From Bradyrhizobium liaoningense (GTDB lineage Bacteria > Pseudomonadota > Alphaproteobacteria > Rhizobiales > Xanthobacteraceae): a stretch of 64,000 bases of DNA. Position 1 is the first letter of the stretch; the number at the start of each line of letters is the position of its first letter. The notes under the pieces were generated by a model. The model did no database searches, was not told the DNA's origin, and saw only the letters and a list, made by a program, of their open reading frames with translations. The position numbers were made by a program, and so were the translations under genes. This document shows positions 17,144 through 26,456 of the stretch, piece by piece. The DNA lies in contig NZ_JAFCJS010000001.1 in NCBI RefSeq assembly GCF_018130825.1, positions 682,001-746,000 on the forward strand, written 5' to 3'.

Positions 17144-18019
17144 ATGCTGCTTGTCGACATCATCCTGCCGGGCCTCGTGCTCGGCGGCATGTACGCGCTG
17201 ATCGCGCTCGGGCTGACGCTGCAATACGGCGTGGCGCGGATCATGAACCTGTCCTACGGGGAGTCGCTGGTCGCGGCCGCCTTCGGCGCGTTCTCGCTCT
17301 ACAGCGGTCTGGGGCTGAGCCCGCTGGCCGCACTGCTGCTCGCAGTCCCGATCGCGATGCTGCTGAACTGGCTGCTCTATCGCTTCCTGCTCGAGCGGCT
17401 GATGCGGCGAGGCAAGGACCGCGGTGCGCAGGAGATCGACAGCATCCTCGTGACCTTCGGCGTGCTGTTCGTGATCCAGGGCGCCATGCTGGTCGCCTTC
17501 GGCGGCCAGTATTACAGCTACAGCTATCTCTCCATCCCGCTGACGATCATGGGCTCGACGCTTGCGGTCAATCGCCTCGTCGCACTGCTGTTTGCGGCCG
17601 TTGTCGGCGGCGCCGTTTATCTCGCCCTCACCCGCACGCGCATCGGCACCGCGGTGCGCGCCATCGCGGTCGATGCCAACGCCGCGCGCCTCGTCGGGAT
17701 CGACGTGGCGGCCTTGTCCGGACTGGCGTTTGCCTTTGGCGGCGGCCTCGTCGCCGTCGGCGGCGTGCTGGTCAGCATGTTCCTCACCTTCAATGCGGCG
17801 ATGGGTGTGGTCTTCACCATGAAGGCGCTGGTGGTCGTCATCATGGGCGGCGTCGGCAACGTCCTGGGCGCGCTGGTTGCGGGGCTGCTGCTCGGCGTGG
17901 TCGAGACCGCGGTGGCGCGGCTGGTCGATCCCGGGCTGACGCTGGCGGCGACCTACGCGCTGTTTCTCGGCGTGCTGCTGATCCGGCCGACCGGCCTGTT
18001 CGGGAGAGCTGCGTCGTGA
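17144..18019 (+). CDS. Branched-chain-type ABC transporter permease, LivH-like
   Basis: 291 residues, about eight membrane helices. MLLVDIILPGLVLGGMYALIA followed by GLTLQYGVARIMNLSYGES is the typical N-terminus of LivH permeases, and MKALVVVIMGGVGNVLGALV the conserved ATPase-contact loop near residue 230. The start at 17144 is chosen from this similarity; the frame is open further upstream without family resemblance. The stop overlaps the GTG of the next gene by four bases (GTGA), so translation is probably coupled. Confidence 0.92.
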   Translation: MLLVDIILPGLVLGGMYALIALGLTLQYGVARIMNLSYGESLVAAAFGAFSLYSGLGLSPLAALLLAVPIAMLLNWLLYRFLLERLMRRGKDRGAQEIDSILVTFGVLFVIQGAMLVAFGGQYYSYSYLSIPLTIMGSTLAVNRLVALLFAAVVGGAVYLALTRTRIGTAVRAIAVDANAARLVGIDVAALSGLAFAFGGGLVAVGGVLVSMFLTFNAAMGVVFTMKALVVVIMGGVGNVLGALVAGLLLGVVETAVARLVDPGLTLAATYALFLGVLLIRPTGLFGRAAS

Positions 18020-19686
18020 CCGGGCCGATGCGTGCAGTGCTGTGGTGTGCCGCCCTTGCCCTGGCTGCGGCTGTTGTCACCTATCCGCTCTATGCCAACG
18101 GCTATTATCTCGCGCTCGGTATCAGCGTCCTCTATTTCACGATCCTTGCGACGGCGTGGGCGATGTTCTCGGGTCCCACCCGCTACATCTCGCTTGCGAC
18201 CGTCGCCTTCTTCGGCCTCGGCGCCTACACGGCCGCGGTGTTGGGTGAGACCATGCCCTGGCCGGTCGTGCTGCTGGCCGCGGCCGGCGTCGGCGCCCTC
18301 ACCGCCGCCATCACCGGACTTTCGACGCTGCGGCTGTCAGGCATCTATTTCGTGATCTTCTCCTTCGGGCTGGCCGAGCTGATCCGGCAGCTCGTGATCT
18401 GGTACGAGGTCAACATCCATAAATCGGTCGGGCGCTATCTCTTCAGCGCGGTGACGCAGGACATTCTCTACTGGCAGCTGCTGGGCTTGACCGCGATCGT
18501 CTTCCTGGTCGGCTGGCTGCTCGGACGCTCGCGCTACGGGCTGGCCTTGCGCGCCATCGGTGCCGACGAGACCGCGGCCAGCCATTCCGGCATCGACGCG
18601 ACGCGCATCAAGCTCGGCGTCTTCATTCTGAGCGCGACGTTCATGGCGATGACCGGCGCGGTGATGGCGCCGCGCTGGACCTATATCGATCCCGCGATCG
18701 CCTTCAACCCGACCATCTCCTTCCAGGTCGTGATCATGGCCCTGCTCGGCGGTGCCGGCTCGCTGTTCGGGCCCGTGCTCGGCGTCGTTCCACTGGTGCT
18801 GCTGTTTGAGGTGCTGACCGCGGCGCTGCCCAACCATTTCAGCATCGTGCTCGGCATCATCTTCGTCCTCATCGTCATGGTGCTGCCGAACGGCGTGATC
18901 GGCCTGTTCGGGGCGGGCCGCTGGCGCGTTCCGGCGGGGCATCCCGCCGCCGCTTCCGTCCGTAAGACGGATGCAACGCTGCTCGCGGTCGACGGCGTCA
19001 GCAAATCGTTCAGCGGGCTGCGCGCCGTCGAGGACGTCAGCTTCACGGTCGCGCCGGGCGAGATCATCGGCATCATCGGCCCGAACGGCTCCGGCAAGAC
19101 GACGCTGCTGAATACGCTGTCCGGGGCCCTGCGCCCCTCGTCGGGCACGATCCGCTTCAGCGGCACCGTCCTCAACGGCCTGCGCGCGCACCAGATCGCG
19201 CGCCTGGGGCTTGCGCGCACGTTCCAGCTGGTGCGGGTGATGCCGGACCTGACCGTCGCCGAGAACGTCGCGGCGGCGCGACTGTTCTCGACGTCAAGCG
19301 GTTCGGACGCAACGGGACGCGAGCTGCTGGATCTGGTCGGACTCGGCACCATGCACGAAGCCCCCGCCAGCGAATTGACCTATATCGACCAGAAGCGGCT
19401 CGAGCTTGCCCGCGCGCTGGCGCTGCAGCCGCGCCTCGTGCTGCTTGACGAATGGCTGGCGGGCCTCAATCCGAGCGAGCTCGAGACCGGCATCGCCCTG
19501 ATCGCGAAACTGCGCGACCGCGGCCTCACCATCATCATGGTCGAGCATGTCATGGATGCGATCCGCGCGCTGTGCGGCCATTGCATCGTCATGAACGCCG
19601 GCAGCGTGATCGCGCGCGGCACGCCGGACGATGTCCTTACCGATCCGAAGGTCGTTGCCGCCTATCTCGGAGGTGACGATGCTTGA
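18016..19686 (+). CDS. ABC transporter LivM-LivG fusion (permease plus ATPase)
   Basis: 556 residues from GTG 18016. Residues 1-310 are a LivM-like permease (NGYYLALGISVLYFTILATA, GLRALGADE-like AIGADETAASHSGID). Residues 320-556 are a LivG-like ATPase: Walker A GPNGSGKTT, Q-loop ARTFQLVRVMPDLTVAEN, Walker B LVLLDEWLAGLNP and H-loop IIMVEH. The ABC signature is unusual, LTYIDQKRLELARAL, lacking the usual glycine pair. Fusion of the two subunits is found in a minority of these importers. The downstream ATPase gene starts inside its last codons. Confidence 0.9.
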   Translation: MTGPMRAVLWCAALALAAAVVTYPLYANGYYLALGISVLYFTILATAWAMFSGPTRYISLATVAFFGLGAYTAAVLGETMPWPVVLLAAAGVGALTAAITGLSTLRLSGIYFVIFSFGLAELIRQLVIWYEVNIHKSVGRYLFSAVTQDILYWQLLGLTAIVFLVGWLLGRSRYGLALRAIGADETAASHSGIDATRIKLGVFILSATFMAMTGAVMAPRWTYIDPAIAFNPTISFQVVIMALLGGAGSLFGPVLGVVPLVLLFEVLTAALPNHFSIVLGIIFVLIVMVLPNGVIGLFGAGRWRVPAGHPAAASVRKTDATLLAVDGVSKSFSGLRAVEDVSFTVAPGEIIGIIGPNGSGKTTLLNTLSGALRPSSGTIRFSGTVLNGLRAHQIARLGLARTFQLVRVMPDLTVAENVAAARLFSTSSGSDATGRELLDLVGLGTMHEAPASELTYIDQKRLELARALALQPRLVLLDEWLAGLNPSELETGIALIAKLRDRGLTIIMVEHVMDAIRALCGHCIVMNAGSVIARGTPDDVLTDPKVVAAYLGGDDA

Positions 19687-20410
19687 GGTCGCCGCCCTCT
19701 CCCACTTCTACGGCAAGCATCAGGCGCTCGCCGAAATTGCGCTCGGCATCAAGCAGGGCGAGATCGTCGCGATCCTCGGCGCCAACGGCGCCGGCAAGTC
19801 CACCTTGCTCAAGAGCATCGCCGGGCTGGTCAGGCCTGCGCCGGGCGCGACGATCAGGTTCGAGGGACAGAGCATCGGCGAGCTGCCCGCCCATCTGATC
19901 GTGGAGCGCGGCATTGCCCTGGTACCTGAGGGACGCGGCGTCTTCGGCGAACTAACGGTTGCCGAGAATTTGCAGCTCGGCGCCTATCCCGCGCGCGCCC
20001 GCGAAGGCGAAGCGGACCGGCTCGCAAGGATCCTAAAGCTGTTCCCGCGCCTTGCCGAGCGCATGACCCAGGCCGTCCGCACCATGAGCGGCGGCGAGCA
20101 GCAGATGGTGGCGATCGGCCGGGCGCTGATGTCGAACCCGCTGCTGCTCCTGCTCGACGAGCCCTCGCTCGGCCTGTCGCCTTTGCTCAGCCGCGAGGTG
20201 TTCCGCGCGCTGGCGCAGATCCGCGCCGACGGCGTCGGCGTGTTGCTGGTCGAGCAGAATGCACGCGCCAGCCTCGACATCGCCGACCGCGTCTACCTGA
20301 TCGAGTCCGGCCGCAACGCCGGCAGCGGGCTCGCGAGCGCCATGAAGAACGATCCCGAGATCCAGCGCGCCTATCTCGGCAAGGCGCGCGCCACATCGTC
20401 CCCACATTGA
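19679..20410 (+). CDS. Branched-chain-type ABC transporter ATPase, LivF-like
   Basis: 243 residues. ATG 19679 follows GGAGGTG closely and overlaps the end of the fusion gene by eight bases. Walker A GANGAGKST (near residue 35), canonical signature MSGGEQQMVAIGRAL, Walker B LLLLLDEPSLGLSP and H-loop LLVEQN are all intact. It forms the second nucleotide-binding subunit of the importer, complementing the LivG-like half whose signature is atypical. Confidence 0.93.
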   Translation: MLEVAALSHFYGKHQALAEIALGIKQGEIVAILGANGAGKSTLLKSIAGLVRPAPGATIRFEGQSIGELPAHLIVERGIALVPEGRGVFGELTVAENLQLGAYPARAREGEADRLARILKLFPRLAERMTQAVRTMSGGEQQMVAIGRALMSNPLLLLLDEPSLGLSPLLSREVFRALAQIRADGVGVLLVEQNARASLDIADRVYLIESGRNAGSGLASAMKNDPEIQRAYLGKARATSSPH

Positions 20411-20438
20411 TCACCCCCAGCCCATCACGGAGAGCGCC

Positions 20439-21890
20439 ATGAACGCAATCGACCTTCTCATCGGCGGCAAGGCCCAGACGGCCAGCAACCAGCGCACCTT
20501 CCAGCGCCGCAATCCGATCTCCGGCGAGGTCGCGACCATCGTGGCGGCGGCCTCGATCGACGATGCGATGCGCGCCGCCGATGCCGCGGCCGCCGCCTTT
20601 CCTGCCTGGTCGCAGCTCGGCCCCTCCGAGCGCCGCAAGCGGCTCAGCGCGGCCGCCGACATCCTCGCGCGCCGTGCGGCGGAGTTCACCGCGCTGATGG
20701 TCGCCGAGACCGGCGCCACCGCGGGCTGGGCCGGCTTCAACGTGCACCTCGCCGAAGGCATGCTGCGCGAGGCCGCCGCCATGACGACGCAGATCTCGGG
20801 CGAGGTCATCCCGTCCGACAAGCCCGACAATCTCGCGATGGCCTATCGACAGCCGGTCGGCGTCGTGCTCGGAATTGCGCCGTGGAATGCGCCTGTCATC
20901 CTCGGCGTGCGATCGGTCGCGATGCCGCTTGCCTGCGGCAATACGGTGGTGCTGAAGGCCTCCGAGATGAGCCCCGGCGTGCATCGCCTGATCGGAAGCT
21001 GCCTGGCGGAGGCCGGGCTCGGCGACGGCGTCGTCAATGTCGTGACCAACGCGCCGGAGGATGCGCAGGCCGTGGTCGAGGCGCTGATCGCCCATCCCGC
21101 CATCCGCCGCGTCAACTTCACCGGCTCGACCCGGGTCGGCCGTCTCATCGCCCTCGCTTGCGCCAAGCATCTCAAGCGCGCGCTGCTGGAGCTCGGTGGC
21201 AAGGCCCCGCTCGTCATCCTCGACGATGCCGACCTCGATGCCGCCGTGAATGCGGCGGCCTTCGGCGCCTTCATGAACCAGGGGCAGATCTGCATGTCGA
21301 CGGAACGGATCGTGGTCGACGACAAGGTGGCGGACGCCTTCATCGCCAAGTTCGCGGCCAAGGCCAAGAGCCTGCCCCACGGCGATCCCCGCAAGGGCAA
21401 TGTCGTGCTCGGCTCGCTCATCAGTGATGCTGCCTGCGACCGCGTCCGCGGCCTGATCGACGATGCCGTCGCCAAGGGGGCCGTGCTTGCGGCAGGCGGC
21501 CACGGCAGCGGCACGATCATGCCGGCCACCATCGTCGATCACGTCACCCCGGCGATGCGCATCTATGGCGAGGAAAGCTTTGGGCCGATCGTGACCGTCG
21601 TGCGGGTCAGCGGGGTGGATGAGGCGGTGCGGGTTGCCAATGACACCGAATATGGCCTGTCCTCCGCCGTGTTCGGCCGCGATATCGCGCGCGCCCTCGG
21701 CGTCGCCAAGCGGATCGAAGCCGGCATCTGCCACGTCAATGCGCCGACCGTGCATGACGAGCCCCAGATGCCGTTCGGCGGCACCAAGGCGTCAGGCTAC
21801 GGGCGCTTCGGCGGCAAGGCCGCCATCGACGAGTTCACCGAGCTGCGCTGGATCACCGTGCAGACCGGGCCTCGCCATTATCCGTTCTGA
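20439..21890 (+). CDS. NAD(P)-dependent aldehyde dehydrogenase, vanillin/salicylaldehyde type
   Basis: 483 residues. The family core is complete: IAPWNAPVILGVRSVAMPLA (cofactor-binding), FTGSTRVGR, ELGGKAP with general base Glu251, NQGQICMSTERI with catalytic Cys285, and EESFGPIVTVV. The run MNQGQICMSTERI and the overall pattern resemble vanillin, salicylaldehyde and benzaldehyde dehydrogenases. It is last in the cluster with the ABC importer and divergent AraC regulator, so I infer oxidation of an imported aromatic aldehyde to its acid. No ring-cleavage genes are in the window. Confidence 0.85.
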   Translation: MNAIDLLIGGKAQTASNQRTFQRRNPISGEVATIVAAASIDDAMRAADAAAAAFPAWSQLGPSERRKRLSAAADILARRAAEFTALMVAETGATAGWAGFNVHLAEGMLREAAAMTTQISGEVIPSDKPDNLAMAYRQPVGVVLGIAPWNAPVILGVRSVAMPLACGNTVVLKASEMSPGVHRLIGSCLAEAGLGDGVVNVVTNAPEDAQAVVEALIAHPAIRRVNFTGSTRVGRLIALACAKHLKRALLELGGKAPLVILDDADLDAAVNAAAFGAFMNQGQICMSTERIVVDDKVADAFIAKFAAKAKSLPHGDPRKGNVVLGSLISDAACDRVRGLIDDAVAKGAVLAAGGHGSGTIMPATIVDHVTPAMRIYGEESFGPIVTVVRVSGVDEAVRVANDTEYGLSSAVFGRDIARALGVAKRIEAGICHVNAPTVHDEPQMPFGGTKASGYGRFGGKAAIDEFTELRWITVQTGPRHYPF

Positions 21891-21909
21891 AGCGAGGCCT
21901 GAGCTCGCC

Positions 21910-22725
21910 TCAGCGCAGCGGCAGCAGGTCCAGCTGGCTCTGCGCCTTCTTCACTGCCGCCGCGAACCAGCTCTGGCTCGGCGCTTCCTTGGCGAAGCAT
22001 TTTGTGTAGGCGTCCATGGCCTGGTCTTCCTTGGCCATGGCGTCCTGCGGGGTCTTCCTGGCCATCATCTGCTTCCAGACCTTCTCGCAGGCCGGGATTT
22101 CAGCCGTCTTCACGGCGTTGGTGGCGGCAAGGAAGAAGACCTTCTCGCCCTGGATCGCGACCACACCGATTTCGCTCGGCGGGCCCTTCAAATCGCCGTT
22201 GCCGCGCACGCCGAGCACTGCGACCGCGGCGCTCGCGCCTGCGGGTTTTGTAACCGGCAGCTCCGCATATTTGGCGAAGGCTGCGTCCTGGATGGCCTGA
22301 TAGTAGAAGCGGTCCGACTTGATCGCCGCGCCGATCTCCTGCGGCATGCCATCCTCGCGATGCTCACCCAACCAGTGCTTGAGCAGCCCGGTCGTCGTCA
22401 CCACGGCCTGCATCTTGTCGCCTTCGGAAGCGAAGCCGAGTCCATCGAGATGGCCGAAGCCTGAATCGCCCTTGAACAGGGTATCGACGTTCGACTTGCC
22501 GTCAGCCGGGAGGCCCTTGATCGTGGCCGCACCGACCAGGCCACGCAGGACACGCGTCAACTCGTCAAGCGCGGCGTCATGCTGCTTGAAGGTCTCGTCG
22601 TTCTCCTTGGCCTTGGAAAACTTTGCGATGTAGCGGTCGCGCAGGTCGAGATAGTGCTGCTCGGGCGCGGCTGCATGGGCAGGCGTCGCGAAGGCGAGCA
22701 GGCAGAGCAAGGCGAGCGATCTCAT
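21910..22725 (-). CDS. Secreted protein of unknown function
   Basis: 271 residues with a clear signal peptide (MRSLALLCLLAFATPAHA-A). The mature part is helix-rich at the start (DLRDRYIAKFSKAKEN, KQHDAALDELTRVLRG) and later has a short beta-like stretch (EIGVVAIQGEKVFFLAATN) with two cysteines that could pair (IPACEKVW and YTKCFAKE). I recognise no family. It lies behind the PepSY gene in the same direction, but a strong hairpin separates them, so it is probably transcribed on its own. Confidence 0.65.
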   Translation of the reverse strand: MRSLALLCLLAFATPAHAAAPEQHYLDLRDRYIAKFSKAKENDETFKQHDAALDELTRVLRGLVGAATIKGLPADGKSNVDTLFKGDSGFGHLDGLGFASEGDKMQAVVTTTGLLKHWLGEHREDGMPQEIGAAIKSDRFYYQAIQDAAFAKYAELPVTKPAGASAAVAVLGVRGNGDLKGPPSEIGVVAIQGEKVFFLAATNAVKTAEIPACEKVWKQMMARKTPQDAMAKEDQAMDAYTKCFAKEAPSQSWFAAAVKKAQSQLDLLPLR

Positions 22726-22736
22726 TGCAATATCCG

Positions 22737-22762
22737 AAAGACTGGAACGACCTCCAGTCTTT
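22737..22762. terminator. Perfect 10-base-pair hairpin
   Basis: AAAGACTGGA (22737-22746) and TCCAGTCTTT (22753-22762) are perfect inverted arms around a six-base loop. The arm ends in TTT on either strand. It follows the stop of the PepSY gene (minus strand) and precedes the secreted-protein gene, so it probably ends the iron operon. Confidence 0.6.
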
Positions 22763-22812
22763 GTGCCGGCGCCGGGCGCGAAGGTTCATCCGCCGACGGG
22801 CCCGCGGACGCC

Positions 22813-24102
22813 CTACTCCGCCGGCGTGAGCTGCCGGTTCAGGCGCAGCGCAGCGGTCTCGCGCACGCGGACACGGGCGCGGCGCTTGCGCCACCAGATC
22901 ACGACGCCGGTCACTGAGAGCGCGGCCACGACCAGCCCCATGATCGAGATCAGGATGCGGCCAGGCAGCCCGACAATGCGGCCCGAATGCAGCGGAAACT
23001 GCGCCTGGACGAAGATGTCGGCGGCGGTGCCGACCCAGGGCAGCCGCTCGCCGATCGGACGGCCGTCCTCGCTGTCGTAATAGAGCTGCGCCGGGCCGAC
23101 GCCGCCGGCGCCGTGATCGTCGCCGGGGTGGAAGTAGGCGGCGGCGTAGACGCCATGGGCCGGGCCGTAGCTGAGCGCGCCGACCGGGGTGGTCCAGCCT
23201 CGCGCCTTGCCGTCGGCGGCCGCGCGGGCGGCGATCTCGGCGAACGTCATCCTGGGTTCGATCGGGTCGTCGAGATCGCGATAGGGCCGCTGCTCATAGG
23301 GCGTCGGCGTGTAGTTCGACACCATCTTCATCAGCGGCGAGAACACCTCGAAATAGAGGTTCAGCGAGAACGCCGTGAAGGCGATGACGAACAGCACACC
23401 CCAGGTCCACAGGCTAAAGGCGCGGTGGATGTCGAAATTGATCCGGTAGGCGCTGCCCGAGGTCTTGATGGTCCAGGCCGGCGCCCAGCGCGCCCAGAAG
23501 CCGCGATCGAGCTGTCGCGTGACCTCGGGCGGGCGCGCCGCCTTGGCGCGTCGCCGCGAGGGCAGCGTCAGATAGAAGCCGACGAAGCAATCGATGGTCC
23601 AGATGATCGCGATGATGCCGAGCACGCGCATGCCCCAGCGGTCGCTACCCCAGAATTCGGGGATGTGCATGGTGTAGTGCAGCTTGTAGAGGAACGAGAC
23701 GAGGTTCTCTCGCGTAACCGGCCACACCGCGCCCCAATAGCGGCGTCCGAGCTCCACGCCCGTGTTGGGATCGAGGAACACCTGATTGTAGTCGAGCGGA
23801 TAGCGCTTGCCGGTCGCCGGATCGATCCGCGGCATGATGAAGAACCACAGCGAGTGGCCCTCCTCCGGCGTCATGAAGAGATAAACGACGCGCGCCCGTG
23901 GGTCGCGCTGCTCGATCATCTTGGCGAGCTCGATCGAGGGGATGGCCGGGCCCTTGGTCGAGACATCGAACAGATGGCTGTTCAGGACGTCGTCGATCTC
24001 ATGGTCCCAGGAGATGATCGCGCCTGTGATGCCGGAGAAGAACAAGAATCCGGCAGTCAGCAGTCCCGCCCAGCGATGCAGCCGACCGAATATAGCTCTC
24101 AT
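22813..24102 (-). CDS. PepSY-associated transmembrane protein (siderophore-linked)
   Basis: 429 residues of the PepSY_TM family. The N-terminus RLHRWAGLLTAGFLFFSGITG is the signature first membrane helix. Further helices are near FWGSDRWGMRVLGIIAIIW and the FSLWTWGVLFVIAFTAFSL stretch, with a last one near the C-terminus followed by a basic tail. The periplasmic part holds the PepSY-like segment LFMTPEEGHSLWFFIMP. Family members accompany TonB-dependent receptors and are thought to act as inner-membrane reductases or helpers in siderophore iron release. It directly follows such a receptor gene here (62 bases). Confidence 0.85.
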   Translation of the reverse strand: MRAIFGRLHRWAGLLTAGFLFFSGITGAIISWDHEIDDVLNSHLFDVSTKGPAIPSIELAKMIEQRDPRARVVYLFMTPEEGHSLWFFIMPRIDPATGKRYPLDYNQVFLDPNTGVELGRRYWGAVWPVTRENLVSFLYKLHYTMHIPEFWGSDRWGMRVLGIIAIIWTIDCFVGFYLTLPSRRRAKAARPPEVTRQLDRGFWARWAPAWTIKTSGSAYRINFDIHRAFSLWTWGVLFVIAFTAFSLNLYFEVFSPLMKMVSNYTPTPYEQRPYRDLDDPIEPRMTFAEIAARAAADGKARGWTTPVGALSYGPAHGVYAAAYFHPGDDHGAGGVGPAQLYYDSEDGRPIGERLPWVGTAADIFVQAQFPLHSGRIVGLPGRILISIMGLVVAALSVTGVVIWWRKRRARVRVRETAALRLNRQLTPAE

Positions 24103-24164
24103 CGTCTTCCACTCTCGTCCAGCAAGTCCGGCTCCCCATTGCCGGACGGGTCTTCAAGTTGAAC

Positions 24165-26456
24165 TCACCACCGATAGGTCAGCTTGCCGATGGCCTTGCG
24201 TCCCTCCGCGTAGAAGCAGCCCGACAGGTTGTAGCAGGCGGCGACGTAGCGGGTATCGGCGAGGTTGGTGACGTTCAGCGACAGGCGCCAATTGTCCCTC
24301 GTGTAGGCGAGCAGAGCATCCAGCACAGTCGAGGCTCCCACCTTGAACGTGTTGGCGTCATCGCCCCAGGTCGCGCCGACATAACGGATGCCGCCGCCGA
24401 ACTGCACGCCCGCCAACGGCCCGTTCTGGAGCGTGTAGTCGCTCCACAACGAGGCGCGATTGAGCGGCACCGTGGGCGGCGCCTTGCCGAGATTCACCGG
24501 ATCCCGCGAGAGCTCTGCATCGACATAGGCATAGGCCGCACGCAGGTTCCAGCCGTCCGCGAGCGACATCGTGCCTTCGAGCTCGATGCCGCGCGATTTG
24601 ACCTGGCCGATTTGTTCGGCGGAATAGCTCGGCGGCGCGTAGACGACGACGTTGTCACGCGTCAAATCGAAGGCCGCAAAGGTGAACAGTGCGTTCCAGC
24701 CGAGCGGCTGGTACTTGACGCCGACCTCGTACTGGACGCCGGTTTCAGGGTTGAGCATCTGGCCGCCCGGTCCCGTCGCCAGCACCGGCAGGAACGATTC
24801 CGAGTAGCTGAAGTAAGGCGCGATGCCGTTGTCGAAATTGTACATCACGGCGGCACGGCCGGTGAAGGCCGATGCATCCTTTGAGACCGTCGTATTGGAG
24901 ATGCCGCTATCGACCTGCGTCGTCACGAAATCCTGGCGGCCGCCGAGCTGGAACGACAGCCGGCCGAGCTTGATCTGATCCTGCGCGTAGAGGCCGACCT
25001 GCGACTGCTTGACGCCGGTGTTGTCGCTCATGCCGCCGATGGTCCAGTCGTAGCTGTAGACCGGATTGAAGACGTTGATCTCGGGGGCCGACGTCGTGAC
25101 GCTGAACGCGGTGTCGCGGAACGTGGTGTTGCGATAATCGATCCCGACCAGCGTGGTGTGGTTGAGAATGCCGGTCGTGAACTTACCCTGGAGCTGGTTA
25201 TCCACCGCAAAGGAGTTGATGTAGGAGTTGCTATAGCTGCCGTAGCGCGCGAGCTGCCCCGCGGCCTCGTCGGTATAGCCACCGCCGTAAAACACCTTCT
25301 CCTCGTTGTGCTGGTAGGCGTAGCGCAGGTTCTGCCGGAACGTGATGTTGTCGGTGAAATCGTGCGAGAGCTGGTAGCCGGCGGTTGCGATCTCGGTGTT
25401 GAAGGCGTCGAAGCTCGGTACGCCCGCAAAGAACGAGACCGGAATGGTGCGGCCGTTGTTCGGCCATACCGTGCCCGAGGCCGGCAGGAACTGGAGGCCC
25501 CACCCTGCCCGGTCCTTCTGATAGGCGGCGAGCACGGTGAGGGTGGTGTCCTCGTTCGGCTTGAAGGTGACGGCGGGCGCGATGAAGACGCGGTTGTCCT
25601 TGCTGAAGTCGACCTGGGTCTCGCCGTCGCGCACCACGCCGGTCAGGCGCCACAGCACGGTGCCTTCCTTGTTGGCCGGTCCGCCCATGTCGAACTGGCC
25701 CTGATAGCGGTTGAAGCTGCCGCCGGAGATCGAGACCTCACCGAACTGCTGCGCTGTCGGCAGCTTGGTCACGTAGTTGAGCAGGCCGCCGGTGCCGCTG
25801 CCGCCATACATCGCCGAGGACGGGCCCTTGAGAACTTCCAGGCGCTCGGCGCCGTAGGGATCGAGCCCGTTGAAATGCACGTAATTGCTGGATGGGATTC
25901 GCAGGCCGTCGATGTACAGGCCCGGCATGGTCATGTCGAAGCCGCGGATCTGGAGGCCGCCGAAGCGGGTGTCCGAGCCGCCATTGACGTCGCCGCTGAC
26001 GCCGGCGGTGTAGCGCAAGGCCTCGCCGATCGAGACTGCGCCCTGGTTCCTGATCTGGTCGGTGGTGACGATGGACACCGACTGCGGGGTCTCGATCAGC
26101 GGCGTGTCGGTTTTGGTGGCGGTGCCGCTGCGCGTGGCGACGAAGCCGCGGACAGGTCCGCCGGCGCGTTCACCCGTCGCGCCATTCGACGCCGACTGGG
26201 TCGGCACGGCTTGCTGCGCGGGCGCGCGACGGCTGGCGCGGGAGGTGCGCGTCGATGCCGATCGTCGCGATACGGCGTTCGCCGCCGGACGTGCGCGCTG
26301 GGCCGGCGCGTCAACGGTGACCGAGGGAATTTGCGTCTGCGCCTGCACGGGACCAAAGGGAAGGATGAGAGCGACTGAGCTGACGGCTCCGAAGAAGAGC
26401 ACCTGAAGCTGTCGATGGCACGTTTGGAAACGCGAAGAAAGTTGGAAGTCAGTCAC
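24165..26456 (-). CDS. TonB-dependent siderophore receptor
   Basis: 763-residue outer membrane receptor. It starts at GTG 26456; a hydrophobic stretch near residues 18-38 (VLFFGAVSSVALILPFG) ending VQAQ is the signal peptide. A low-complexity Arg/Ala segment follows, then the plug domain: TPQSVSIVTTDQIRNQGA, LRYTAGVSG, IRGFDMTMPGLYIDGLR, LEVLKGPSSAMYGGSGTGGLLNYVTK. The barrel ends with the aromatic C-terminus KLTYRW. Length and plug pattern match FhuA/FpvA-type ferric-siderophore receptors. No biosynthesis genes are nearby, so a foreign siderophore may be used. Confidence 0.93.
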   Translation of the reverse strand: MTDFQLSSRFQTCHRQLQVLFFGAVSSVALILPFGPVQAQTQIPSVTVDAPAQRARPAANAVSRRSASTRTSRASRRAPAQQAVPTQSASNGATGERAGGPVRGFVATRSGTATKTDTPLIETPQSVSIVTTDQIRNQGAVSIGEALRYTAGVSGDVNGGSDTRFGGLQIRGFDMTMPGLYIDGLRIPSSNYVHFNGLDPYGAERLEVLKGPSSAMYGGSGTGGLLNYVTKLPTAQQFGEVSISGGSFNRYQGQFDMGGPANKEGTVLWRLTGVVRDGETQVDFSKDNRVFIAPAVTFKPNEDTTLTVLAAYQKDRAGWGLQFLPASGTVWPNNGRTIPVSFFAGVPSFDAFNTEIATAGYQLSHDFTDNITFRQNLRYAYQHNEEKVFYGGGYTDEAAGQLARYGSYSNSYINSFAVDNQLQGKFTTGILNHTTLVGIDYRNTTFRDTAFSVTTSAPEINVFNPVYSYDWTIGGMSDNTGVKQSQVGLYAQDQIKLGRLSFQLGGRQDFVTTQVDSGISNTTVSKDASAFTGRAAVMYNFDNGIAPYFSYSESFLPVLATGPGGQMLNPETGVQYEVGVKYQPLGWNALFTFAAFDLTRDNVVVYAPPSYSAEQIGQVKSRGIELEGTMSLADGWNLRAAYAYVDAELSRDPVNLGKAPPTVPLNRASLWSDYTLQNGPLAGVQFGGGIRYVGATWGDDANTFKVGASTVLDALLAYTRDNWRLSLNVTNLADTRYVAACYNLSGCFYAEGRKAIGKLTYRW

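Noticed and set aside
17098..18015. Upstream extension of the LivM-LivG frame through the LivH gene
   Set aside because: The LivH frame is conserved in the same stretch; the extension is Arg-rich and the GTG at 18016 with GTGA overlap is a natural start.
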